A stretch of 64,000 bases of DNA, taken from Megalobrama amblycephala (taxonomy: Eukaryota; Chordata; Actinopteri; Cypriniformes; Xenocyprididae). Under the pieces are notes generated by a model. It was not told the origin of the DNA. It saw nothing but the letters and a program-made list of their open reading frames with translations, and did no database searches. Location of the stretch: positions 74,015,244 through 74,079,243 of the forward strand of contig NC_063044.1 in assembly GCF_018812025.1 (NCBI RefSeq). Reading direction: 5' to 3'. Shown piece by piece: positions 37,141 to 48,850 of this stretch (position 1 is its first letter; the number at the start of each line of letters is the position of its first letter). The position numbers and the translations under genes are program-made.

Positions 37141-37922
37141 AGGGATAGTTCACCCAAAAATGAAAATTTGATGTTTATCTGCTTACCCCCAGCGCATCCA
37201 AGATGTAAGTGACTTTGTTTCCTCAGTAGAACACAAATGATGATTTTTATCTCCAACCACTGCCGTCTGTCAGTCAAATAATAAGAGTGATTGGGAACTT
37301 GAACAATAAGAGTCGAAAAAACTCCCATAGACAAATCCAAATTAAACCCTGCGGCTTGTGACGACGCATTGATATCCTAAGACACGAAACGATCGGTTTG
37401 TGCAAGAAACCGAACAGTATTTATATCATTTTTTACCTCTAAAACACCACTATGTCCAACTTCGTTCAGCTTCCTGTTAGTGAGGTCAAAAAACGCGTTC
37501 TCATGACGGAAGTGATGTCTCGCCCATATACTTCAATGAGAGCGAGACATCACTTCCGTTGTCAGAGCGCGATCAGACCTCACTAACCGGATGCTGAACG
37601 AAGTTGGACATAGTGGTGTTTTAGAGGTAAAAAATGATATAAATACTGTTCGGTTTCTCGCACAAACCGATCGTTTCGTGTCTTAGGACATCAATGCGTC
37701 GTCACGAGCCGCAGGGTTTAATTTGGATTTGTCTATGGAAGTTTTTTCGACTCTTATTGTTCAAGTTCCCAATCACTCTTATTATTTGACTGACAGACGG
37801 CAGCGGTTGGAGTTAAAAATCAGCATTTGTGTTCTACTGAAGAAACAAAGTCACCTACATCTTGGATGCCCTGGGGGTAAGCAGATAAACATCAAATTTT
37901 CATTTTTGGGTGAACTATCCCT
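37141..37922. mobile_element. TTAA-target palindromic MITE, copy 2
   Basis: TTAA lies at both borders (37137-37140 and 37923-37926). The left arm AGGGATAGTTCACCCAAAAA is the exact inverse of the right end. The inverted similarity runs nearly to the centre at about 37531, giving a 782-bp near-palindrome. It splits the retroelement between the pre-integrase and integrase regions. It is non-coding. Confidence 0.9.
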
Positions 37923-38345
37923 TTAAAGAATGAGTCAATCCAACTGAGGTTTTAATGCCCTCTGTTTTCCCAGCCAGACCATGGCTTATGCTTGGTGCAG
38001 ATTTGTTTTCAATGCATGGAAACACTTATCCACTAGTGGTGGATTATTTTTCTAGATTTGTGGAAATAGCCACACTAACCCCTGCAAGATCTGTTGATGT
38101 AGTAATGCACTTGAAGTCTATGTTTTCAAGACATTCCAGAATTCCAAAGATCCTTTTCTCGGATAATGGACCTCAATTTTCCAGCCAGTCATTTGCAAGC
38201 TTTGACTATGGCTTCAGTCACCAGCAGCACAAGATTTGCTCAAAGCAATGAGCGTCATGTTCAGACAGTAAATCATCTGCTCAGCAAAGCAAACAACCCC
38301 TATTTGGCAATGCTAGCTTACAGAACAAAACTGCTGGCAAATGGC

Positions 38346-40571
38346 TAAAGTCCTGCACAGCTCCTAATGGGACGAAGACTGGGTGAAAAGTTCAGTAAAT
38401 AAAAGAATGGCAAGAGTTGTGACATGTTCAATGGGCCTGATCCTTTCTGACTAATAACTCGACAGATGTAGGTTCGCAAAGCCATGAGCATCAATAGTAG
38501 TGAAATGTCCCTCATTGTTGATGGAAGGCTTGTTTGAGATGCATCGGAGTAGCGCGGACCGATCGGCGGGTGATATCGGAGTGCCGGGGATCCGAGGGAG
38601 TGTTTGTAGAGCATATGAATCCTTGTGCTTTTGTATTGTTCTTATGAGATGTATACAGTGACGTAAACCTGGCTCTGTGCTGGCTCTCTAGCCCGTGGAA
38701 AGGCAAACTTGTTCTTAGAAGGCTCGACAGTTGAACCAACTCCGAACTAGCGCCCGGTTCGTGCTGGTGGAAAGGGGGTATCAATGTTTTGGGGAAACAC
38801 AGACCAGAGCAAAGGCCATGCATAGATATTTTAAAGTGCCCCTATTATGGATTTATGAAAATGACCTTTAATGTAGTGTATAGCAGTGTGAATGAAAACA
38901 TCCTGCAAAGTTTTAAATCTGAAAGTGCACCGTGTGTAAAATTATTGTCTCTCAAAAGTACGAGTCAACTCTTGAGTCAATTAAACGAGTCATTTGTAAA
39001 ACGAATCCCAAGACGAAACATTAGCATTGTGTGTGCCCACTTATTGTGTGCGCTGACGCCAGGGAAAACTTGACACCCCTCAAACACTGCAGTGGTTAAA
39101 GTTCATCTTCACAGCGATACCACAGCAGTATAGCCCAAACCGACTGCTTCTTCAAACTAAATGCGTAAAAATAAGGTATACTAGAACATGTCCAGACCGA
39201 GCACCGCTGATACATCGAACAAATTAAGCTGTTTATTGTTTAATGACATACCGAATTTGTGTTCTTACAATTATTACTCTTTTAATTCTGTATTTCACTA
39301 AATATTCATCATGCGTTTGTGTAAAAAAATATCCATATTTTAACAGGTTATGAAGTAAATATAATGGCCTGTTTTCACAGACAGGGTTTTAGAATATTTT
39401 AGCAGCTTTTATAAAATAAGCCTTAGATAAAAAAACATTACTGATGTTTATCTTGAGATAAAACAATGGCTCTGGCATATTTTAAGATATATCAGACAGC
39501 TCACACATGAATTTTAGACTAGTCTTAACCCTGGTCTGTGAAAGCAGGGATATATGCTTTACCAATGAGTGATTCTTTCTGGTGTTGTACAGTAATGGCT
39601 CTCCTAATGTAGATGATGCTGCTTCAGCTCCCTCTTGTGACTGAATATGAAAACACATTCTGTGTTTAACCACTCTCACTGTGATATATGATCCATTGAA
39701 CATTATAATACACGAATGAATCAGTCAGGAGAAGAGGTGATGGTATAATAATCAGTTTATTTAACGACATTAGTTAATGTCTTTGTATATGCTTGATCGG
39801 TCAGATGTTCACCTGATCAGCACACATTCAATGAGTGTTATTATATTACAGCAAAGGCAATGGAAAATGACTGCTTTGTCCTGTAACAATTAGAAACCTT
39901 GAAATAAGGACTTTGCATTATCATTAACTAATAAAGACAACAGCACAGAAATACAGTAACCGAAAAGGTAATAATACATATACAGATATAAAGTAGTGAT
40001 AGTGATAGTAGTGTTTTTCAAAGCCACACACAAAGAAAAGAAAAATATTTTTATTGGACCAAAAACTTCCTAATGTGAGATCTTAGAGTGTCTCCTGATG
40101 GATGTAGTTATCACTGGATATGTATTTTGCAGCTATAATTACTTGTTCATCAGTGAGTTTAGTGTCTGTAGGAGTTTCTAAGCTTCAGAGCTCGTCTTTG
40201 GTGCTTTAAGCATTCACTAGATGGACATGTTTGACCATTGCGCTAAATTCTTGAAACCAAGAAGCCCATTTCACTGCCCACTTCTAGCATTTTTCAAAGC
40301 AATAACACATTGTGTGATAATCAGATTGTTACTATCACACAATATCAAAGATCAAGGCAGTATTTTGTTAACAGAGTAACAGGATTGAAGTGTAGCATTA
40401 TTGAAATGAATAATGTATGAAAGAGTTTCATCAACCACCAACCAAAGAAGCTTTTTACTCTGCAGATTAACAGCTCAACAGAAATGGGTTCTCACATTCA
40501 CGGGATGGACAGAAATATGGCGCTCATGTTGATGATGTCATAGTGATTGACACGGGTGGGCGTGTCTTATC
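38346..40571. other. Repeat-derived spacer
   Basis: Positions 38832-39070 (AAAGTGCCCCTATTATGG onward) resemble a dispersed fish repeat. Positions 39366-39550 are a diverged relative of the TIR element at 8543-8780. The remainder, including 39700-40560, shows no exon, and the next coding sequence is the minus-strand receptor ending at 40572. Confidence 0.45.
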
Positions 40572-43500
40572 TCAACCTGGAGTCATGTCCTCCGGCTTAT
40601 TCTCTCCATCATGTTCTTTTTTTAACAGCGGCGTCACTACAGTGGGATCTGAAATCCAGAGACAATGACTGTTGTTTAAACACATCTACACACACATGAT
40701 GTTACAGCTACACATTCCCAAACAAGACACGATAATCCATTAAAAATGCTAAAGATAACAGAAAATAATAATCATGTTTTATTTATATAGCATCTTTCCA
40801 GGGCTCAATGACGCTTTCCACTGACCATGTGTGTGAACTCCAGCATCTTCACTGCTGTTTTTACGGATTGGAATCCTCTTGCCCTGCTCCTCTATGGATA
40901 TCTTGACGTCACCTGTCGCTTGACTTATGGCTGTATCATGAACAGTAATGCACCGTTCCTCTCCACCTTTCTCCAAATCTGATCTCATTGTCTCTTGATT
41001 TGTGACTTCGGTGCCTAGAAACAGAAATAAAAAGACAAAGAAGACATTAAATCAACATGTGAATATCAGAGACTGAAATCACTACACAAGTGATAATTTT
41101 ATCTAAACTACAAATTAGTTTACTTTTTAGTGATCACTAAAAATTACTGTAATTTAGTAAATCAGATGTTGTTTGTGATTCAGTAATATCATGCAGCTCA
41201 ATACTGGACAATCACACAATCACTGCAGTAGAACCTATAAATGTTGAGTATGAAAAATCATATTATGAATTTAAAATCTTCTGTTGCAAAATACAGTTAT
41301 TGTTTCTCCTCTTGTGTCAGCTGTAATACTTACGCAGTTGCTTTAGATGTTCAGATATCTTCGCTTCATGTCAGCAGCACATGGAAAACATCACAAATTG
41401 AGTGATCAGACGAACATTTCAAACACTGATTAATACTGTAACAATTACATTAATGTTATACGTGTGACCAGTAAAACAAACAATAAAAAACACTTTCCAC
41501 AGCATTCATTGCTTAATGTTAGTTTATGTTCAAATGAGTTATTTCTCCTGCTGTATCAGCAGTAATACTTACGCATTTCTTTCTCAGAGATCTCGGCTTC
41601 ATGTCACAGCGGCACACAGAAACACAGAAACGAGACAATTACAGTTAACGTTGTATGTGATTATCAGTATATTAACATCATGCAGCTCTATACTGGACAG
41701 TCATACACTTCATTAATTACTGCACTTAATTTAAATACAGAAAGGTGCAAAATTAAGAAATATTGTCTATTTTGTACATTTAAACACACTAAAGCTCACT
41801 TTCCCTTTTCATCAGCTGTAATACTTACACATTCTCTTTAGTGTTCCAGAGATCTCCACTTCATGTCAGCAGCACAGAAACAGAAACGATGAGATTATAA
41901 GTGAATGAACATGACAGACACACACTTCATTAATTATTGCACTAAATTACATGAAGAACTTGTGAATAATTATAAATACTGACTATTAATTTTACACATT
42001 TAGAATCTACAATAAAGCTCATTTTCACTGTATCAGTTTTAACACTTACATAATTCTTCTTTAGAGATCTTCGCTTCACGTCACAGCAGCACATAGAAAC
42101 AAATGAGAAGATTATGAAACACTGAGAAATTTCTGTATAATCGTTTGTGTTTCTAAATCATAACCTGAATGTCTTCATATTAATATCATGTAACAATTAC
42201 AGTAATGCCGTGTGTGTTATAGTGACCGTAAAATATGACATTTTACTTTTAAGCAATATTGCAGTGTTTATTATAAGTCATTTATCTCATTATTTCAGGA
42301 GGCATTAAGGGTTAATCTACAAACACACACAGACAGGTTAAACAGATTCAAGCTCAGTCTCACATGGTTTTCCTTGTAAACAGCCCTGGTCTCTGCATCA
42401 GCTGTGATACTTACGCAGTTCTTTTTCACAGGTCTTCGCTTCATGTCACAGCAGCACACAGAGACAGAAACAGAAACACGAGTCAAAAACACTGAGTGAA
42501 TCTTCATGAGCTACTAATAATCACTTCATCATCTGCATGACTTTATATTAATGGTCCCTAACAATTACAGTAATGTGTGTGTGAACATTGGATAAATCCA
42601 TCATTAATGTCATTTAACAAAATAAACAATACAGTAACACTTTACAAAACAGCTCAACTAACTAACAATGAAGAAGTGCATACCTAACTTTAACTAATGG
42701 GACTATACTCTATTGGTTATATACTGTACACAGCAAAATCTCTAAAGTTAAATCAACTCTTCTTAGATTACATATGGTCCCTCACTATATAGTGTTAAAG
42801 CAACACTGAGACAGAGTGAACGTTAATGAGATAATTAAAGTGATTAAGTTACAATTAAGCAGTAGTGATGAACACCTGCTGTTAACAAGCATAATCACTG
42901 AAAAGAAACACAATAACTACAAGGACTTCCAGCCACAGCCTTAGATTAAATCAAATGAAGATAAAAGACATTAAATCTCTCAAGATCTGATTAAACAACT
43001 CCACAAACAACATGTTATCATCATATTAACTTTAACTCTGCTTCAATGTTATTTTAACTCTGTGTACAGAGGGACCATATGTTCTCTGAGCAGAGTTGAT
43101 TTTACTGTGTATGTTTTACATTAGATCAGTGAATCATCATATGTTTTGTTTTTATATTCTGCTTTACTATCAAACAATAAATGCTTCATTCTCCTGCTGT
43201 ATCAGCTGAAATACTTACTCAGTTGCTCTAGCTGTTCAGAGATCCTTCGCTTCATAACAGCAGCACAGGGAAAGAGAAATGAGGAGGTTATGAGTGAGGT
43301 TTTTTCTAAATTCAGCATTTCAAACAGAGATTTAGATGCAGCTCAGTACTGAACAATCACACACTTACTGCACTAAATCACTCACAATGAGAACGTTTGG
43401 GGAAAATAACAAATACTGACTATCATATTATACATTTTATATAGTACAATAAGATTCATTTTCCTCCTCTTGTATCAGCTGTGATACTTACGCAGTTGCT

Positions 43501-46500
43501 CTAGTTGTTTTGATATCTTCTCTTCATGTCACAGCAGCACATAGAAACACAAATGAGGACATTATAAGCGAATGATCAGATGAAACACCAACAAGTACTC
43601 CATGTGACTTCAGGACTATGTAAACCTTCTGAACGTTTATGATAGCTTTATGTGCCCTTTATCCGAGCGGCCATATCAGTCACCGGCCACCAGGAATTCT
43701 CCCAAATGACCACTCCAGAACTGCATAGACTTCTATATAAACTAAATCAGTACAAAATATGTTCTGCAACAAATATTTTCAGAGATTCTAGACTATTTTA
43801 AGTTGTAAAGTAAGCCAGAAATAGTAAAATTTAGCATATGGCTTCGGCAGGCAGGTAGGTGATGTAATGATTGTGCGCATTTACAGGTGCTGGTCATATA
43901 ATTAGAATATCATCAAAAAGTTGATTTATTTCACTAATTCCATTCAAAAAGTGAAACTTGTATATTATATTCATTCATTACACACAGACTGATATATTTC
44001 AAATGTTTATTTCGTTTAATTTTGATGATTATACCTGACAACTAAGGAAAATCCCAAATTCAGTATCTCAGAAAATTAGAATATTGTGAAAAGGTTCAAT
44101 ATTGAAGACACCTGGTGCCACACTCTAATCAGCTAATTAACTCAAAACACCTGCAAAGGCCTTTAAATGGTCTCTCAGTCTAGTTCTGTAGGCTACACAA
44201 TCATGGGGAAGACTGCTGACTTGACAGTTGTCCAAAAGATGACCATTGACACCTTGCACACAAAGGTCATTGCAAAAGAGGCTGGCTGTTCACAGAGCTC
44301 TGTGTCCAAGCACATTAATAGAGAGACGAAGGGAAGGAAAAGATGTGGTAGAAAAAAGTGTACAAGCAATAGGGATAACCACACCCTGGAGAGGATTGTG
44401 AAACAAAACCCATTCAAAAATGTGGGGGAGATTCACAAAGAGTGGACTGCAGCTGGAGTCAGTGCTTCAAGAACCACTACGCACAGACGTATGCAAGACA
44501 TGGGTTTCAGCTGTCGCATTCCTTGTGTCAAGCCGCATTGCTGCAGTTATTCAGGCAAAAGGAGCCCCAACTAAGTATTGAGTGCTGTACATGCTCATAC
44601 TTTTCATGTTCATACTTTTCAGTTGGCCAAGATTTCTAAAAATCCTTTCTTTATATTGGTCTTAAGTAATAATCTAATTTTCTGAGATACTGAATTTGGG
44701 ATTTTCCTTAGTTGTCAGAACTACATGAACAAACACAAACAGACATGATCAAAAGATCTTAAATTCAGCATTTCAAACAGACAGCGATACAGAGATTCAG
44801 TAATTAGTATTAATGTAATTCAGCTCAACTCTGAACAATCACTGATTAAGAACTGCTAAAAAGGTAGAAATATCGATTGTGAAGAAATCCTATTATACAT
44901 TTAATACTGTACTGTACTACAATAAAGCTCAATGTTTTTCCTCTTGCTCTATCAGCTGTAATACTTACTCGTTTGATTTTGTAGTTCAGAGACTTTGCGA
45001 CGATGGTAAAAAACACCAGCAGCTGTGACAGCTGAAAATACCAGCAGCAGAACAACAACAACAATCCCTGCTACAGCAGCTGGAGACAGAGCTGAATCTG
45101 GAACAGATAAAGAGAGACAGACATTTGTGTGAATAAGTCTATAACAAACACTATAAACATCAACACTATATAACCTGAGTGAAACAGAAAGTCATTATTT
45201 ATCAGATCTACTGTATTTACAGGTGTCAGACAAGCTGTTTTAGATAATAAGATGTCCTCAGGGTGAGAAGTTTTGAAATATTTACAGAGAGCTGAAAAAC
45301 AACAACTTCTAAAGTAGTCTTGAGTTACTCACCGCTGACAGTGACAGTGAATCTCTTGTATAAAGTCTGTTTGCTGCTGCTGATCTTCACTGTATAAAGT
45401 CCAGAGTCTGTGATTCTGATGTTTGTGATGGTCAGAGATCCAGTTTGATTATCCAGCTTCAGTCTGTCTCTGAGTCTCTCATCAGTATCATATAATGGTG
45501 GAGTCTTGGCCTCTAGATCATGTTTAGCTATGAGTTTTCCTTCATCTCCAAACCTCCACACTATCTGCTCATCTTCCGTGTGTTTCAGTATCAGTCTGAA
45601 GAGTGACAGATTCTCCCTCCGTCTCTGATACACTCTTCATTTCACCTTTAACCAGCATCAATAACAGCTGGAGACTCTGAGGGAATCAGATTCAAAGTAA
45701 ACACTGTTAGTGGCCACTAGAATATGATGTCTAACAGATCTTACGTTTATAATTACTTACATAAGGCATATGCAGATTAAGCAATACTGTTAAATATCTG
45801 GATATATTATGTATCAAATGTCATTTACTATAAACTTCTTTCCTGCGGCCCAATCACAGCTGTGATGATATTCAGAACAACAGCATGACTGTGAGATTGA
45901 GAAACTACTGTTCAACACATTCGTAAGGAATATTTGATGGCTGCACTTTGAAAATCAGTTTAATTCAGTCTAATTTATGAAACAAAAAGCAACTTAAAAG
46001 CATTGAATTATCCATGTTATATGTCATTTATAAACGTGTGTGTTCTCACCATAGACGATAACTGTGAATTTCCTATAGGTGGTCCCAGTGTTGTGTATGA
46101 TTTCTGCTTTATAAAGTCCAGAGTGTTTGATTCTGATGTTTGTGATGGTCAGAGATCCAGTCTGATCCAGCTTCAGTCTGTCTCTGAATCTCTCTTCAGG
46201 ATCGTACGAGATCTCATTCTCCTCGACTTGAGCAATGGTGAAGCCCGTGTCTCCAAACCTCCACAGGATCATATTAATTCCCTGTATTTGAGTAAGATCA
46301 GGGTTTAGAGTGACTGAATCTCCCTCCATCACTGTCTTCACTTCATCTGTTTCAGCACCAAACACTCCTGCAGAACAAACACAAACTCATTAATGCTAGT
46401 GAACACATTTAACTGACACAATCTGACTTTATGAGGTGAAAATTCACCAAATTAAATTTGGTATTAGTGGGCATAAAATCTAAGGGTGTGCTACTTTTAC

Positions 46501-48850
46501 ATTTAACATGAACTAATATTTAATAAAGAAAAATAAATACATAAATAAAAGAGTGACGAACTTAAGAAATAAGATGTTAATACACATTTTACAGAGATCT
46601 TATTTTTTAAGCATACAATTGTTCTGACTTCTGAATGTAAAATTAAAAACAAAGGCTTATTTTCCATAACTTTACATGTATGAATATAACAGATTATCAA
46701 AACAACCCCAAAATTATATGATGGGCCCCAGTGCAGGCTATTACAGCTAAAATCAGTATCAAACAATCAAGTAATTAAGATATGTATTCAAGAAATGTAT
46801 TAAAAACATAAAGACACATTATTTCAGCCTCATTCATTCCACACCCGGTGTTCTTGGTTTTCTTCCTATTTATTAAATCCAGGCAATTGGTTGATGAAAC
46901 ATTGATTTGAGTGAATTTTGGTTTGTATAAATTCTATCTTAATTTTAAAGATTTATACACAAAAAAAAACAAAAAAACTTAAAGGTCAGAATCATGTCTG
47001 ACCCGACATAGGATATTGCACATATGATGTAGCCTATCTTACTCATGCTGTTCACTTTTCATAATCAACATAGATTACATTAAAATAATATTATAGGCTA
47101 ATAAATGTAACATATATGAAACTTAATAGGCTACGTTTTCTTTAACCCTCTGTTCGACGAACGCGCCGGCGCAAACTCGCCTCATGACATCAGAAACAAC
47201 TTTAAATACTTAAGATCATTTTTGGCCATACAGATAAGTACAATACATCATTATAAACTATAAATGGTTTATTTTTATTTGTGTACACTCACAATAACAA
47301 CAAAACCTTGTGCTTTTATAAAAACAGGGTGCGTTTCTGCCTCTGGAGAATATCTGAAACGTCTGAATAATGAACTGAAACTCAAAGAATAATTATCAAA
47401 CAAACCTGAAACATGTGTCTAAAGAAAGCTTGAAATGCTGCTTTTAAATCAAACAATTCACATTTAAAGCAAACTAAAGAGGCTAACATTTTCCTCTAAG
47501 TACGCTACTATTGTTTAGGCATGTCCCCACGACCCGAACACTTTTTGCAACATCTCGCGGCACAAACGAACGTACCTTTAAAAAAAAACAAAAAAACATT
47601 GGTCTGTGTTTAATAAGAGCTGATCTATCGCTGGAATGTGTTGTTTTTTTAAATCACGGCAAGGGCTCGTTTCCGCTGTTTTCAGTTCTCTTGTTTTTCA
47701 TGTCCGCAGTTTGAAGCGACCCCAACCCAGATAGCACACGTAGTCTGCAAGCTCTGTTAAAGATCACTTCATTGGAAAGCATCTGCGTTTACAAACATCT
47801 AATAGACGTCTTTAAAATGTCAGTTTTACATACATTCTAAATCATAAACATCTCAAAGACATCTTCTAAACGTCTATTTGACATTGACAGGATACGTCCT
47901 ATAGACGTATTCCAGATGAGCAAACACTCTAAATAATACGTCTTCCAGACGTAATCACACACATCAAATAGACGTCTCCGAGATGTACGTGTGCTATCAG
48001 GGAATTAACGTGATATTTAGACCCTGGAATACAAATGTCACGGGGGAACCTGGCCAAAAACGCGGATTTGAAAAAAAAAAGAAAGACATTGGGCTAGTTG
48101 TGAGTAGCAACTGGGTGGATTTTATTGTGAAGACCTAGCAACCCTGTAAAGTTGGTTTTATATTCGCACATTCGGACTTCTGATAAATTCAGACTTTCCA
48201 ATAAATGTGCAAGAAATTAATGTTTGCGAATTTTAAGCAGCGACATGATATTGACAACGACAACCAAAGTCCTGCACACTTGAGTAAAGTTGGTTTTATA
48301 TTCGCACATTCGGACATCCGTATTCAATAGCCTTGTTAATCACACTACATTGGACATTCAGTGGATATTCACAAGTAAATATGCCATTAAAACAATACTT
48401 GCCTATTTTGATCGACTGTGAAAAATGTTGTAAGTTGACAATCGTTGGTTGTCAATATCATGTCGCTGCTTAAAATTTGCAAACATTAATTTATTGCACA
48501 TTTATTGGAAAGTCTGAATTTATCAGAAGCCCGAATGTGCGAATATAAAACCACCTTTACCCAAGTGTCCTGCACCATCTAATGCACGGAAAACACGACT
48601 AAAGAATATCCCCGAATGTAATGATGATTATTAATAATACGGGAAAAAGTGAGAAACAGAATATTCATTTTTAATAAGAATATTAATGACTGAATTGACA
48701 GAAGATCGAATATAGCCTATGGAAAAGAGACATTGTCATCCCAATGATCAATGAAACCGAAACCGAAAGTGTTCAAAAATAGAGATAAAATCGCTTGAAC
48801 TTACCACACATTACTAGCAAAAACGAAACTATTTTGAAAGTGATCCACAT
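40572..48850 (-). CDS. CD2/SLAM-like Ig receptor with microexon tail
   Basis: Exons read on the minus strand are as follows. 48850-48805: signal peptide [15 protein letters not shown]. 46367-46050: V-like Ig domain 1. 45645-45333: V-like Ig domain 2. 45097-44969: stalk and helix, [19 protein letters not shown] then HRRK. Seven microexons lie between 43521 and 41334. Tail exons are 41014-40826 and 40648-40572, ending EDMTPG and stop. All junctions are phase 1. Both Ig domains have the RFRDRLKLD...TGSLTITN...DSGLY or SGLY signature and lack the canonical B/F-strand cysteines, as in CD2-family N-terminal domains. Ig exon 2 is 313 bp, one base out of frame: [12 protein letters not shown] and [15 protein letters not shown] lie in different frames. 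A product of about 411 residues would follow if that were an error; otherwise this allele encodes a truncated protein. No ITIM was seen in the tail. Confidence 0.8.
41334..43521 (-). repeat. Tandem array of seven 24-31-bp microexons
   Basis: Units on the minus strand: 43521-43492 (30 bp, KISKQLEQL), 43249-43219 (31 bp, frame-breaking), 42438-42415 (24 bp, KTCEKEL), 42073-42050 (24 bp, KISKEEL), 41858-41829 (30 bp, EISGTLKRM), 41596-41573 (24 bp, EISEKEM) and 41363-41334 (30 bp, KISEHLKQL). Each follows ...GCTGTGACATGAAG or a close variant and ends at GTAAGT(A/G)TTA or similar. The surrounding intron sequence (TCAGCTGTAATACTTAC, CAGCAGCACA) is duplicated with each unit. All regular units start and end in phase 1, so any of them can be skipped without changing frame. 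Confidence 0.85.
43884..44724 (+). mobile_element. Tc1-like transposon, internally deleted
   Basis: It begins at a TA dinucleotide with CAGGTGCTGGTCATATAATT, a familiar fish Tc1-type end, with AGTTGATTTATTTCAC inside. A second motif (AAAATTAGAATATTGTG) is repeated inverted near 44680. The right outermost terminus is not found. It sits in the receptor intron between the microexons and the transmembrane exon, in the opposite orientation to the gene. Confidence 0.8.
44203..44574 (+). pseudogene. Tc1 transposase, DNA-binding part only
   Basis: The frame opens [19 protein letters not shown] and contains the paired-like helix-turn-helix region ([16 protein letters not shown], then [10 protein letters not shown] and the second helix region [20 protein letters not shown]). 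After SCRIPCVKP the DDE catalytic domain is missing and the frame ends about 14 codons later. At 124 residues versus about 340 for a full Tc1 transposase it cannot catalyse transposition. A DNA-binding-only product is conceivable. Confidence 0.8.
47726..48002. mobile_element. MITE CCC(A/T)GATAGCACACGTA
   Basis: The ends are CCCAGATAGCACACGTA and the inverted TACGTGTGCTATCAGGG. The interior has repeated AGACGTCT/AGACGTAT motifs. It is 277 bp, non-coding, and in the receptor's first intron. The superfamily cannot be set from the flanks. Confidence 0.7.
48150..48560. repeat. Inverted repeat / foldback element
   Basis: GGTTTTATATTCGCACATTC at 48154 has its inverse at 48534-48553. TGTTTGCGAATTTTAAGCAG, ATGATATTGACAAC and AATAAATGTGCAAGAAATTA are likewise mirrored. 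The first block is also repeated directly near 48291. It lies in the first intron of the receptor. Confidence 0.75.

Larger units (their letters stand above)
34080..38345 (+). pseudogene. Ty3/gypsy-type retrotransposon pol remnant
   Basis: Plus-strand pol domains occur in Ty3/gypsy order: aspartic protease (FKIDTGANFTV near 34199), reverse transcriptase start (GVITKVEEPTDWCSDM near 34651, resuming VPKKNGTVRICIDLTKLNEA after 35640), catalytic HMDDVLIWGE (35955-35984), RNase H (LSTDASSYGFGAVL near 36375), a GHQG-type pre-integrase region (to 37094), then the integrase core (GADLFSMHG near 37990 and FSDNGPQFSS near 38155). Many stops and frame changes occur, for example TAA at about 34128 and breaks around 35840-36120 and 38245. 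The frame is also interrupted by DNA transposons at 34706-35638 and 37141-37922. No LTRs or gag were recognised, so this is a truncated, dead copy. Confidence 0.88.
46400..48800. other. First intron of receptor, with two small elements
   Basis: The 2.4-kb intron between the signal-peptide exon and Ig exon 1 contains the TIR element at 47726-48002 and the inverted repeat at 48150-48560. The remainder is AT-rich. Positions 46869-46900 repeat a piece seen near 11957. Confidence 0.6.

Noticed and set aside
46003..46308. 101-codon plus-strand frame
   Set aside because: Antisense shadow of Ig exon 1 of the minus-strand receptor.
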